Under the pieces are notes generated by a model, which was given only the letters and a program-made list of their open reading frames with translations, made no database searches and had not been told where the DNA came from. Positions 6,008-13,194 of a stretch of DNA of 36,988 nucleotides are shown in pieces. Within the stretch, counting starts at the first letter, position 1; each line of letters starts with the position of its first letter. The stretch spans positions 1 to 36,988 of the IMG/VR virus record IMGVR_UViG_3300036845_000699; one strand, given 5' to 3'. The DNA is from a virus. The position numbers were made by a program, and so were the translations under genes.

Positions 6008-7749
6008 TCGACGTCGCGAATCTTTCCCGCGCCGAACTCGACCTCGTTTACCGCTCGTTTCAGGACCACGCCGCATTCTGCAGAAGTTCGCTTACAGTCG
6101 AGACCGAGCAAAAGGCCCTTGTGCCGATGATCCTCTCGCCCGGCCAGATCCGTCTCAACGACGCGATCAAGCGGCAGCGCGCGAAGGGCGTGCCGGTGAG
6201 ATTGATCTATTTGAAGTCGCGCCGCATCCACGCGACCACAGGCACGGCGGCGCATTTCTTCCATGCGACTGCGTTCGCGGCCGGCGTGCACACGGCCGTG
6301 ATCGCGCACGATGACGTGTCGACGCAGAACATCTACGCGATCTACAAGCGCTTCCTGAACCTGTACAAGCCGTTTGCCGGCGTGATCCGGCTGCCGCCGC
6401 ACCGCCCGCGGCCGAACAAGATCATCTTCAAGTACGGGGATGAACCCGAGTCGAGCTTCATCCAGGTTCATACGGCGGGCTCCGTCAACTTCGGGCGCTC
6501 GTTCCGGCTGACCAATGTCCACTTCTCCGAGTTCCCGTATTACGAGCATCCGGCCGACCTGCTTTCCGCCGTCATGGCAGCGGTGCCGAAGACGGCCGAC
6601 ACGACCGCCGTCATCGAAGGCACCGCGAAAACCATCGGCGATGCCTTTCACAAGCTGTGGCAGCAGGCGATGGATCCGGCCTCGGAGTCAGACTGGGTCG
6701 GCCTGTTCATGGGCTGGTGGGAGCACCCCGGCAACCGCATGCTGCCCAGCGTTGCGCGGGATCGCTTCATGGACTCGCTCTCGCGCGAGGAGCGCGAGCT
6801 GCAGGGCGACTTCAACCTGTCGCTCGAGCAGCTGGCGTGGCGGCGCTGGACCGTCCAGAACGACTTCGCGGGCGACGTGGTGCGGTTCCGGCGGGAGCAC
6901 CCGGCGACGCCCGAGGATGCGTTCACCGCGTCGTCGCGGAACCGCTTCAGCGTGCCGCATATTCAGCGGATGCCAATTCAGCGGGACGCGCTCGCGGGCG
7001 AACTCGAGATCGATCCTGTCGGCGTCGAGAACCGCCTGATCTTCCGCCCTGGCGAACGCGGCGCGCTCCGCGTCTGGAAGCGGCCCGAGAAGGGGCGGCT
7101 CTATGCGTGCGGCGCCGATTGCGCGCAGGGGCTCGACGTCGGCACCGAAGGCGGGCAGTCGGATCCGGATTACTCCTGCGGCCAGATGCTCGACCGGGAC
7201 ACGGGCGAACAGGTGGCCGTGCTGCGCGCGCGCATGATGCCAGGCGAGACCGGGCGCTACATGGCGGCGTTCTGCCGCTGGTACAACATGGCGCAGGTCT
7301 GCGGCGAACGGAACCCGGGCGGCGGCGGCGTCTCGATGCTCGAGGCTGTTCTGAATTCCGGATACCCTTCCAGCCTGATCTACCACCGCAGCGTGACACC
7401 CGATCAGGATCCCCAGATACGGGGAGATCGCATCGGCTGGGACACGTCCGGCGTGTCGCGGCCGCTGCTGATCGGCTACCTCGACGAAGCCATCCGGCGG
7501 GGCGCGATCGCCGTGCGCGATCCGATCACCCAGCAGGAACTGCTGACATTCGTCATCAGCCCGCGCGGGAAAGCGGAGGCGCAGGCCGGCTGCCACGACG
7601 ACACGGTGATTGCACTCGCGCTGGCGATCGTGGTGATAATGCGAATGCCGCGGCCTGTGAACCGCGAGACCGTCGAACGGCCGGAAGTGAGGCGGTACGG
7701 CCAACCGCGGCCGGATGACAGGCGCGGACAGAATGTGAGGGTGCGATGA
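5929..7749 (+). CDS. Terminase large subunit (ATPase and nuclease)
   Basis: The packaging motor that pumps DNA into the procapsid and cuts it. Counting from ATG 5929: a degenerate Walker A region lies at about 95-104 (LKSRRIHATT), Walker B at 194-202 (L-T-N-V-H-F-S-E-F), and a coupling-motif-like E-G-T-A near 230. RNase H-like nuclease acids follow: D397 (GADCAQG), E460 (GERNP) and D557-D558 (CHDDTVIALALA). Length (about 590-606 residues) is normal for the family. The start is uncertain: 5929, TTG 5965 (AGGAG 12 bases upstream) or ATG 5974; a later start would shorten the overlap with the zinc-ribbon gene. The stop overlaps the next ATG. Confidence 0.92.
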   Translation: MRRSMDAGDAHSLPEMRELAEVTRTVIDVANLSRAELDLVYRSFQDHAAFCRSSLTVETEQKALVPMILSPGQIRLNDAIKRQRAKGVPVRLIYLKSRRIHATTGTAAHFFHATAFAAGVHTAVIAHDDVSTQNIYAIYKRFLNLYKPFAGVIRLPPHRPRPNKIIFKYGDEPESSFIQVHTAGSVNFGRSFRLTNVHFSEFPYYEHPADLLSAVMAAVPKTADTTAVIEGTAKTIGDAFHKLWQQAMDPASESDWVGLFMGWWEHPGNRMLPSVARDRFMDSLSREERELQGDFNLSLEQLAWRRWTVQNDFAGDVVRFRREHPATPEDAFTASSRNRFSVPHIQRMPIQRDALAGELEIDPVGVENRLIFRPGERGALRVWKRPEKGRLYACGADCAQGLDVGTEGGQSDPDYSCGQMLDRDTGEQVAVLRARMMPGETGRYMAAFCRWYNMAQVCGERNPGGGGVSMLEAVLNSGYPSSLIYHRSVTPDQDPQIRGDRIGWDTSGVSRPLLIGYLDEAIRRGAIAVRDPITQQELLTFVISPRGKAEAQAGCHDDTVIALALAIVVIMRMPRPVNRETVERPEVRRYGQPRPDDRRGQNVRVR

Positions 7750-7952
7750 GCCTCAACGGGGACAGCGAAGACAAGCCGCGGCGGCAACCGACACTCCCCG
7801 ATGAGTATCGCCGTCAGCACAACTCGCTCGATAGGCTGCTGGCCGCGTTTCTGCTGGAGAACCCCGGTAAATTCCCGTCGACCACGACGGTCATGGAGCT
7901 TGCCGAGTGGTCGCACGCGCGCATGCAGAATGCGGAGCTGAGGAGGCTGTAA
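7746..7952 (+). CDS. Small helical protein, first of two paralogs, 68 aa
   Basis: Unrecognised family. After a basic, polar N-terminus the conserved part is E-Y-R-R-Q-H-N-S-L-D-R-L-L, then N-P-G-K, then T-V-M-E-L-A-E-W-S-H-A-R. The 8195 product repeats this pattern throughout, so the two are paralogs separated by one gene. Predicted all-helical. It overlaps the terminase stop (ATGA) and the next start (TAATG); its last codons contain AGGAGG, the Shine-Dalgarno of the next gene. Position after the large terminase hints at a head or packaging accessory role only. Confidence 0.7.
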   Translation: MSLNGDSEDKPRRQPTLPDEYRRQHNSLDRLLAAFLLENPGKFPSTTTVMELAEWSHARMQNAELRRL

Positions 7953-8143
7953 TGAACGTCCGTTTCGACGGCCACTACTTCGGCTGCGAATGCGGCAGCA
8001 CGATGATGTACCTTGAATCACCGTGGAATACTCCGCAGCGCCGCATCACCTGCACGAACGACGCCTGCGCGCACCACGGCGAGGTTTATCTCGAGCCGGT
8101 GTGGCGCGTCGAGCTGGCGCCGGCCGCGGCGCCGGTCACATAA
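7952..8143 (+). CDS. Zinc-ribbon-like protein, 63 aa
   Basis: The ATG at 7952 follows AGGAGG by 5 bases, which decides it over an earlier in-frame ATG. The protein carries C-E-C-G near residues 10-13 and C-T-N-D-A-C-A-H-H near residues 32-40, a probable single zinc site, followed by beta strands (VYLEPVWRVEL). Such ribbons in phages bind nucleic acid or stabilise small virion proteins. The stop codon lies inside the left arm of the hairpin 8140-8170. Confidence 0.65.
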   Translation: MNVRFDGHYFGCECGSTMMYLESPWNTPQRRITCTNDACAHHGEVYLEPVWRVELAPAAAPVT

Positions 8144-8170
8144 CTTAACTCTTCTCACGGGTTAAGTTAT
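8140..8170. repeat. 10-base perfect inverted repeat in intergenic gap
   Basis: ATAACTTAAC (8140-8149) and GTTAAGTTAT (8161-8170) pair perfectly around an 11-base loop, in the gap between the zinc-ribbon gene and the second paralog. Stems are AT-rich and no T-run follows. It may be an operator or a weak mRNA hairpin. ACTTAAC is shared with the inverted repeat at 3325-3355. Confidence 0.75.
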
Positions 8171-8194
8171 TCCGCGCCGGTCGAATGACGGTGC

Positions 8195-8434
8195 ATGGAG
8201 AGACCGGGAACCCGCTCCGAGTACCGGCGTCTGCACGATGCCCTCGACATGCTGCTCGTGGACTACCTGGCTGACAACCCCGAAAAGCAGGCATCGAACA
8301 CGGCGGTCATGGAGCTGATTATGTGGTCCGAGGAACGCATCGCCGAGGAGCGAGCCGGTCGAATACGTCCGCATGGCAAAACTGACAGCAAAGACCCGCA
8401 ACGCGCTCCCGGCATCCACCTTCGCAGGCCCTGA
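8195..8434 (+). CDS. Small helical protein, second paralog, 79 aa
   Basis: Residues 7-50 match the 7746 product: E-Y-R-R-L-H-D-A-L-D-M-L-L, then N-P-E-K, then A-V-M-E-L-I-M-W-S-E-E-R. The C-terminal 20 residues run on through the start of the next gene (62-base overlap) and have the look of non-conserved sequence, so the ancestral stop may have been lost. No Shine-Dalgarno is obvious; GGTGC precedes the ATG. Function unknown. Confidence 0.65.
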   Translation: MERPGTRSEYRRLHDALDMLLVDYLADNPEKQASNTAVMELIMWSEERIAEERAGRIRPHGKTDSKDPQRAPGIHLRRP

Positions 8435-8636
8435 CCGTTCCTACCCGATTCCCGACGCCTCCCACGCCCGGAATGCGAAAGCTCGCGCCTCGCAGGCAGT
8501 CAACGCCGGCCGCATCAGCCCGGCGACGAAAGCGCGGATCGACGCCAAAGCCAACCGCGTGCTCGGCCGCCGCGGCGGGCGCGTGGCGGCGGGCGGCCTG
8601 CGTACGGCGCTCAACGAAGCGTCCAGGCGCAAGTAG
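8373..8636 (+). CDS. Conserved small basic phage protein, 87 aa
   Basis: The N-terminal pattern (L-T-A-K-T-R-N-A-L-P-A, then F-A-G-P-D-R-S-Y-P-I-P-D) followed by a basic Ala-rich helix (A-R-N-A-K-A-R-A-S-Q-A) is one I know from many phage genomes as a hypothetical protein, usually in or near the structural genes. It is strongly basic and ends in Arg-Arg-Lys, so nucleic acid or capsid association is possible. It overlaps the previous ORF by 62 bases in another frame. Confidence 0.7.
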   Translation: MAKLTAKTRNALPASTFAGPDRSYPIPDASHARNAKARASQAVNAGRISPATKARIDAKANRVLGRRGGRVAAGGLRTALNEASRRK

Positions 8637-8665
8637 TCGCAGCTGAAAATCGGGACAATAACACT

Positions 8666-9229
8666 ATGAGCACCAAACCCGCTGCGGCTCCCCCGCGAAC
8701 CCCGTTCGGCGGCATTCAGGACGTCGTCGACCGCTTCGGCCCATATCCCTCGAGCGCGGCCGAGCGCGTCGAATCTCCCCGCATGGAACTCAAACCCGGC
8801 ACCGTCCCGACGCAGACGATCGATGATTTCGGCGATCTGCAGCTGCTGGTCGAACGCTTTGCCCCCACGCAGGCGCGCTACAACAAGCTGCGCGATGAGC
8901 TGAAAGCCTTCATCGCCGGCGAGGACGCCGCGGCCGACTTCATCGTGCGCGGCGAACGGTACACGCTCAACATCTCCGCGCGGGCGGAGGAGCGGTCCGT
9001 CCATGTCGCGAAGGCCAGGAAGGCCCTCGGCGTCGCGCGGTTCCTCGAGGCGTGCTCCGTCACGATTACGGCGCTCAAACAGTTCCTCGCTGCGCCCGAG
9101 GTCGACAAGCTGCTCGTGACGAGCCAGACCGGCGCGCGGAAGTTCAATGCCGTTCCGCTGGCGGCAGTGGCCGCGGCGCCTGGGCCCGTCGAGCAGCCCG
9201 CGCGGCCGGCGAAGGCGCGGGTCGCTTAA
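8666..9229 (+). CDS. Hypothetical protein, 187 aa
   Basis: Unrecognised. A Pro/Ala-rich N-terminus precedes a helical middle (residues 50-95) with L-Q-L-L-V-E-R-F-A-P-T-Q-A-R-Y-N-K-L-R-D-E-L-K. An alpha/beta part follows (FIVRGERYTLNI, then VAKARKALGVARFLEACSV), and the tail is Ala/Pro/Arg-rich. The order resembles phage proteins that pair a coiled helix with a small domain. No catalytic motif seen. It is the last plus-strand gene before the first minus-strand island; its stop is 6 bases from the end of a minus-strand frame. Confidence 0.6.
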   Translation: MSTKPAAAPPRTPFGGIQDVVDRFGPYPSSAAERVESPRMELKPGTVPTQTIDDFGDLQLLVERFAPTQARYNKLRDELKAFIAGEDAAADFIVRGERYTLNISARAEERSVHVAKARKALGVARFLEACSVTITALKQFLAAPEVDKLLVTSQTGARKFNAVPLAAVAAAPGPVEQPARPAKARVA

Positions 9230-9235
9230 AAGTAC

Positions 9236-9337
9236 CTACGCCCGGACGTATTCCGCGGCTGCATCGCCATTCGGCCTGCGGCGCCCGGTTTGCGGATGCC
9301 GCATCCATCCGTCAGGCTCTCCCTCTCCGTTCCACAA
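9236..9337 (-). CDS. Short coding-like frame lacking a clear start
   Basis: On the minus strand, the frame right after the TGA of the 9374-9508 gene continues with protein-like sequence for 45 codons. Its end (E-G-E-P-D-G-W-M-R-H-P-Q-T-G-R-R-R-P-N-G) resembles small conserved phage proteins. The only usual start inside it is TTG 9337, giving 33 residues. It may instead be a gene whose start was lost, or be reached by readthrough of the TGA. No Shine-Dalgarno lies before the TTG. Confidence 0.4.
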   Translation of the reverse strand: MWNGEGEPDGWMRHPQTGRRRPNGDAAAEYVRA

Positions 9338-9373
9338 GATAGCCGCCGCGACCGCGGCGATCGGCGAGTCGTA

Positions 9374-9508
9374 TCACCAGACGTCGAGGTACTTGTATCC
9401 GCGTCCGATAGTGATCCGCGCCCGGCCGAACGTCAGCGGAATGACCGTGACGAGCCGACCGTCAGGCAGTTCCTTGAAGTAGAGCGAGCATTCGGAACCG
9501 GGGACCAT
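9374..9508 (-). CDS. Small conserved-looking protein, 44 aa
   Basis: ATG 9508 is preceded by GAAGGG about 8 bases upstream. The product begins MVPGSECSLYFKELPDG and is followed by strands (VTVIPLTFGRARITIG), a compact all-beta design that I associate with small phage proteins of unknown role. It lies two bases after the stop of the 25-residue membrane protein. It is also in frame with the HNH reading frame, so the long HNH ORF ends at this gene's stop. Confidence 0.55.
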   Translation of the reverse strand: MVPGSECSLYFKELPDGRLVTVIPLTFGRARITIGRGYKYLDVW

Positions 9509-10390
9509 GCCTAACCCTTCGAAAGCCTGAACGCGACGATCGCGGCCGCGAGGAAAATCAGCACCAGCACCGCGTCCGGCCAACTCACAGCGGGTCGATC
9601 CCCTGATCGAGCGCGGCATGGATCCAGCGGTGAATATCCGCGACGGTCGCGATCTCGCGGGCATCCCTGCATTCTTGCTGAAATTGCACGGCGGGCAAAG
9701 TAGTTGAAGGTTCTCCGGGCCGTTGCTGCCTCCCTTGCTGATTGGGTGAATGTGGTCAACGTGATATTTGCCTTTGCCCTTCGGGATAAGAACTGCGTTG
9801 CAGCCGACGCAGAGTCCATTTTGAAGCTCAAAGAGACGGGCGATATCGGCGAGGGTGTGTTTGCCGGACACCGCCTTACGTTTGGCCTTGTTGTTTCGGC
9901 CCACGACCGCTTTGCGTTCTGGATTCCGCGCCGCCCATGCCCGGCTAATCGCGTTGGCGGCCTCAGGGTTATTTGCCCGCCATTCCCGGCTGCGGATGAC
10001 GTTCTCAGATCGGTGAGTCCTGGTGTACTCGCGGTCCTTCGCTCTTACCTTTTCGATATGCTCAGAGCGGTATTGCCGGTCGGCGGCGCGCTTCTTTTCG
10101 ATGTTCTTCTCGGCCCAGAGGCGCATTTTCGCGTTGTGCTCTTCCCGGTGCGCGAGGTGGTACGCCCGGTCTCTTGCCTTTTTTTCCTCGGGAGTTGTTC
10201 GGCGTCTTGGTTTCTTTTCCCGAGGATGATCTAATCGCCACTGGCGGCTGTATTCGCGGAGTTTGACGGAGTTTGCCCGTGCTCGATCACGCCCTTTTGC
10301 GCGGTTCACCTCAAGATTTGCGTAGTAGTACTCGAGGCAGCGTTGTCGGTTCTTCTCTCGCTGTTCCGGGGTAAGCTGTTTTCCAGCCAA
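9374..10390 (-). CDS. HNH endonuclease with fused downstream frame
   Basis: TTG 10390 with GGAG 7-10 bases upstream. Residues 1-165 are basic helical repeats built on R-x-x-x-W/Y-x-x-x-N/H-x-E-K, a common DNA-contacting lead of phage homing endonucleases. Residues 190-240 form the HNH fold: C194-x2-C197, H210-V-D-H-I-H-P, N223, and C232-P-P-C235. The enzyme would cut DNA in a homing reaction. The domain ends near residue 240 (about base 9668), but the frame stays open for 96 more codons across three small ORFs in other frames, joining the 44-residue gene in frame. The stop was probably lost on insertion. It lies antisense in the head operon. Confidence 0.85.
   Translation of the reverse strand: MAGKQLTPEQREKNRQRCLEYYYANLEVNRAKGRDRARANSVKLREYSRQWRLDHPREKKPRRRTTPEEKKARDRAYHLAHREEHNAKMRLWAEKNIEKKRAADRQYRSEHIEKVRAKDREYTRTHRSENVIRSREWRANNPEAANAISRAWAARNPERKAVVGRNNKAKRKAVSGKHTLADIARLFELQNGLCVGCNAVLIPKGKGKYHVDHIHPISKGGSNGPENLQLLCPPCNFSKNAGMPARSRPSRIFTAGSMPRSIRGSTRCELAGRGAGADFPRGRDRRVQAFEGLGMVPGSECSLYFKELPDGRLVTVIPLTFGRARITIGRGYKYLDVW
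9511..9588 (-). CDS. 25-residue single-span membrane peptide
   Basis: GTG 9588 overlaps the previous stop (GTGA), with AGGGGA about 11 bases upstream. The peptide is almost wholly hydrophobic (PDAVLVLIFLAAAIVAF) and ends in R-L-S-K-G, which fits one membrane span with a basic cytoplasmic tail. It might be a tiny holin- or spanin-like or regulatory peptide, but nothing links it to lysis, and no endolysin is near. Confidence 0.5.
   Translation of the reverse strand: MSWPDAVLVLIFLAAAIVAFRLSKG
9585..9689 (-). CDS. Small ORF (34 aa), probably a truncated gene
   Basis: This frame ends in A-R-E-I-A-T-V-A-D-I-H-R-W-I-H-A-A-L-D-Q, which reads as genuine amphipathic helix, and its TGA overlaps the GTG of the membrane peptide. 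The only start is GTG 9689, without a Shine-Dalgarno, and it lies inside the HNH gene in another frame. A likely reading is that the HNH gene arrived upstream and removed this gene's original 5' end. Confidence 0.4.
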   Translation of the reverse strand: MQFQQECRDAREIATVADIHRWIHAALDQGIDPL

Positions 10391-10515
10391 GCGGTCTCCA
10401 ATCCAGATCGGGTGGTCAGGGCCGCGTTCGATGTTTGCGCATCGGCGTGGCCCGCTTCATCTATTTTCCCGCAAATCCCCAATATGAAAAAGGCCCAGGG
10501 TACTAGTCGAATCAT
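10306..10515 (-). CDS. Possible small membrane-anchored protein
   Basis: ATG 10515 opens a 69-codon frame beginning MIRLVPWAFFILGICGK, a short hydrophobic segment that could be a signal anchor. The rest is polar. From about residue 43 it overlaps the HNH gene in another frame, so the 3' part may not be genuine. The cysteine is not in a good lipobox. There is no Shine-Dalgarno that I can see. Weak candidate only. Confidence 0.25.
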   Translation of the reverse strand: MIRLVPWAFFILGICGKIDEAGHADAQTSNAALTTRSGLETAWLENSLPRNSERRTDNAASSTTTQILR

Positions 10516-10522
10516 CCAGTAA

Positions 10523-12790
10523 GTGACTCCGCAACCACCAGCTGCACCCGAAGCAGCCCCAACGCCGCCGCCTGTGGTAGATCCGCCAACCCCACCACAA
10601 CTTGAGTTTCAACTCACGTGGTCGGAGGCGGAAGTTTCGAGAATTGCAACTAAAATCCAAACCGACTATCGCGCAGCTCTTTCGGATCACAATAGAAGGA
10701 TCCGCCGCTGGGCCGAGTACTACCGGCGCTGGCGCGCCTCCGTCAGCGAGCCCGCGGCCGGCGAGGAGACCGCGTCGAACGTGCCGGTACCGTTCATCCG
10801 GTGGAACATCTTCACCAAGTGGGCGAAGGAGATGGACGCGCTTTTCGGCGACGACGCCGAGATCGTCGCCGTGCCGGTCGGGCCGAGCGACTACCGCAAG
10901 GACAAAAAGATTTCGCGCTACATGACCTGGCGGGTCTTCAACTCGATGAAGCTCCTGAACCCGTTCTGCGAGTTCGTGCTGCGGAAACTGGTGTTCGGCA
11001 AGTCGATCGCGTATGCGCCGTGGAAACGCGACACCTACGAAGTGCAGGGCAAGGACGTGGTCGATTACGAAGGGCCGGACTTCCAGCCGCTCTGGCCGGA
11101 CGATTTCATCGTGCCGGCCGAGGAAGTCAAGACGCTGCACGAGTTCTCGTTCGTCGTGCGCCGCTACCGCACCACGCCCGATCAGCTGCTCGAGGGCGAA
11201 GAAGACGGCCGGTATCAGGGGATCACGAAGAACTGGGACCGCATCGTCAATCTGGCGCAGCACGGCACGCAGCGCGAATTCGAGGGTGAAGAGATCAAGC
11301 TCGAAAAGGACGAGGCCGAGGGCGTGATGTACCAGCGGCCGTTGTCCTCGGGCGAGTGGATCACGGTGCTCGAGTGGTACGGGCGCTGGCGGCCGCTAAA
11401 AAGCGGAAAGAAAGACGCGAGCGAATGGGATTTCTCGAAGCGCCAGATGCGCCAGAAAGACTTTGTCGTGCGTTACCTCTGGGATCTGCATCTCGTGATC
11501 GGGATCCAGTCGCTCGAGGACCTCTACCCGACCATGAAGAACCGGCGGCCGTTCGTCGAGTCGTCGATGTGCAAGGACGGCACGTACTGGTCGCCGGGTA
11601 TCGCCGAGATGCTGATCGACCTCGAGGACGAGCTGCGCGTCAATCACAACCTGTCGACCGAGTCGGCGCAGTTCGCCGCCACGCCGATGTTCGGCTACCG
11701 GCCGGCCGCCGGCGTCAACGCCGACACGTTCAAGGCCGAGCCCGGGCTGTTTATTCCGCTCGACAATCCCGCGACCGACATCAAAGAGCTGTCAATCTCT
11801 GCGGACCTCAACGCGGCGACCTGGAAGGAACAGGTCGTGCTCGGGTACGGCGAGAAGCTGACCGGCATGTCGGACCTGCAGATGGGCCGGCAGTCGGATC
11901 GCCCGAACGCGCCGCGGACCGCGACCCAGACGGTCAAGCTGCTCGAAGAGGGCAATGTCCGCATCTCGCTCGACACAAAGGTCCTGCAGGAGGATATGTC
12001 GGGCGTGCTGGCTCATTTCTGGGACCTCGAATACCTTTTCACGCCGCCGCAGACATTCTTCCGCGTGACCGAGGAAGACGCGGACGGCCTGTTCGAGGTT
12101 CACAACGGCGCGGCGACGCTGTCGGTCGAGGACCGCGACGGGCGCTACGACTTCCGGCTGAAATTCGCTAATTCGGTCTGGTCCAAAGAAGTGAAGAAGG
12201 AGCAGGCGCTCGCGCGGTACCAACTCGATCTGCAGAACCCGCTGATTGTGCAAAACCCGCGCGCGCTGTGGCAAGTGACGCGGGACGCGCACGAGGCGCT
12301 CGGCGATCCGAACTTCGCCGATCTGGTTCCGGAGCCGCCGGCGCCGGACATCTCGATTGACCCGCGCGAGGAGTGGACGCGGATGGAGCAGGGCGAAGAC
12401 GTCCACGTCAATCCGATGGATAACGATCAGGTCCACATGATGCGGCACTGGCGCGATTACCAGGAGTCGCAGACCGATCCGAACCGCGACCCGGTTGCGG
12501 TCCGGGCGCTCGAGCAGCATTACATGCAGCACATCGCCCAGCTGCAACAGAAGAAGCTGCAGCAGGCGATCATTGAGCAGGCGGTCGCCGCGGCGCAGCG
12601 GATGGCGCAGAACGGGGCGCCGGCCGCCCAGCCCGGCGGCGTGCTTGCATTCCCGAGTGGCCTGTTCGGTGCGCATGGGGGAGTCGCGAAGCGGCCTTCG
12701 GATACCACCACGATTCCCACCGGGAACCCCGTCGCGCGCCCACCGGGAATTTACGGAATTCATGGCGAGGAGATCCAGCACGAACAATGA
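10523..12790 (+). CDS. Portal protein
   Basis: The 755-residue product fits a podovirus portal, the dodecameric ring at the capsid vertex through which DNA passes. It has a Pro-rich N-terminus, a basic helix, N-V-P-V-P-F-I-R-W-N near residue 89, and repeated aromatic-rich segments typical of portal stems and wings. A long C-terminal Gln/Ala-rich helix (QQKKLQQAIIEQAVAAAQR) suits a barrel. Its size and place between terminase and scaffold support this. GTG 10523 follows a TAA directly; that TAA ends a 12-codon frame (ATG 10484). No strong Shine-Dalgarno. The stop overlaps the next ATG. Confidence 0.85.
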   Translation: MTPQPPAAPEAAPTPPPVVDPPTPPQLEFQLTWSEAEVSRIATKIQTDYRAALSDHNRRIRRWAEYYRRWRASVSEPAAGEETASNVPVPFIRWNIFTKWAKEMDALFGDDAEIVAVPVGPSDYRKDKKISRYMTWRVFNSMKLLNPFCEFVLRKLVFGKSIAYAPWKRDTYEVQGKDVVDYEGPDFQPLWPDDFIVPAEEVKTLHEFSFVVRRYRTTPDQLLEGEEDGRYQGITKNWDRIVNLAQHGTQREFEGEEIKLEKDEAEGVMYQRPLSSGEWITVLEWYGRWRPLKSGKKDASEWDFSKRQMRQKDFVVRYLWDLHLVIGIQSLEDLYPTMKNRRPFVESSMCKDGTYWSPGIAEMLIDLEDELRVNHNLSTESAQFAATPMFGYRPAAGVNADTFKAEPGLFIPLDNPATDIKELSISADLNAATWKEQVVLGYGEKLTGMSDLQMGRQSDRPNAPRTATQTVKLLEEGNVRISLDTKVLQEDMSGVLAHFWDLEYLFTPPQTFFRVTEEDADGLFEVHNGAATLSVEDRDGRYDFRLKFANSVWSKEVKKEQALARYQLDLQNPLIVQNPRALWQVTRDAHEALGDPNFADLVPEPPAPDISIDPREEWTRMEQGEDVHVNPMDNDQVHMMRHWRDYQESQTDPNRDPVAVRALEQHYMQHIAQLQQKKLQQAIIEQAVAAAQRMAQNGAPAAQPGGVLAFPSGLFGAHGGVAKRPSDTTTIPTGNPVARPPGIYGIHGEEIQHEQ

Positions 12791-13194
12791 GAACACTTAC
12801 CGACCACATCGTAAGCGGCGATCAGGCCGTGCAGTTGAAAATTGAGGTCACGGATCAGCCCGGGGCAGGCGGCGCAAACCACCGCTACGAGATCAGCGGC
12901 TTCGACACCGACGACAATCCATCGAAGGTCGGCGAATCGGGATATTCGTCGAGTTACGCGCGAGCGGTCATTCTGTTCCAGAACGGACCCATCAAGGATG
13001 CCGGCACAAACGGGATCACGCAGGAAGCGCTGCTGGCAATCGTGATTGACCGGCTGCGTTCGTTTCAGGCCGGACCGTTCGCGTGCGGCGAAAACGCGCT
13101 GGCGCTTTCCCACTGCGAGGAGGCGCTGCGGCAGCTTCAAAAGCGAACAGTCGCCAGAATCGCGCGTGGCGTTGAAGGAACGAACAACCGTTAG
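12787..13194 (+). CDS. Conserved phage protein with C-terminal helical hairpin
   Basis: A 135-residue protein coupled to the portal by ATGA. Its pattern is familiar from many phages as a hypothetical protein: residues 7-40 (H-I-V-S-G-D, then D-Q-P-G-A-G-G-A-N-H-R-Y-E-I), then I-L-F-Q-N-G-P-I near 62, G-I-T-Q-E-A-L-L-A-I-V-I-D-R-L near 76-90, and ENALALSHCEEALRQLQKRT near 102-121, ending G-V-E-G-T. The last helices recall the hairpin of Acb2/Tad1 nucleotide-sponge proteins, but this is from memory and uncertain. The stop (TAG) overlaps the stop of the opposing gene by 4 bases. Confidence 0.65.
   Translation: MRTLTDHIVSGDQAVQLKIEVTDQPGAGGANHRYEISGFDTDDNPSKVGESGYSSSYARAVILFQNGPIKDAGTNGITQEALLAIVIDRLRSFQAGPFACGENALALSHCEEALRQLQKRTVARIARGVEGTNNR

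Noticed and set aside
8140-8170. Terminator in the gap after the zinc-ribbon gene
   Set aside because: Stems are AT-rich and no T-run follows, so an operator or weak hairpin fits better.
9704-10234. Plus-strand frame of 176 codons opposite the HNH gene
   Set aside because: The HNH motif on the other strand is unmistakable; this frame has no family features.
10484-10522. Twelve-codon leader (MKKAQGTSRIIQ) before the portal gene
   Set aside because: It abuts the portal GTG but has no Shine-Dalgarno and no family signal, so it is only mentioned with the portal gene.
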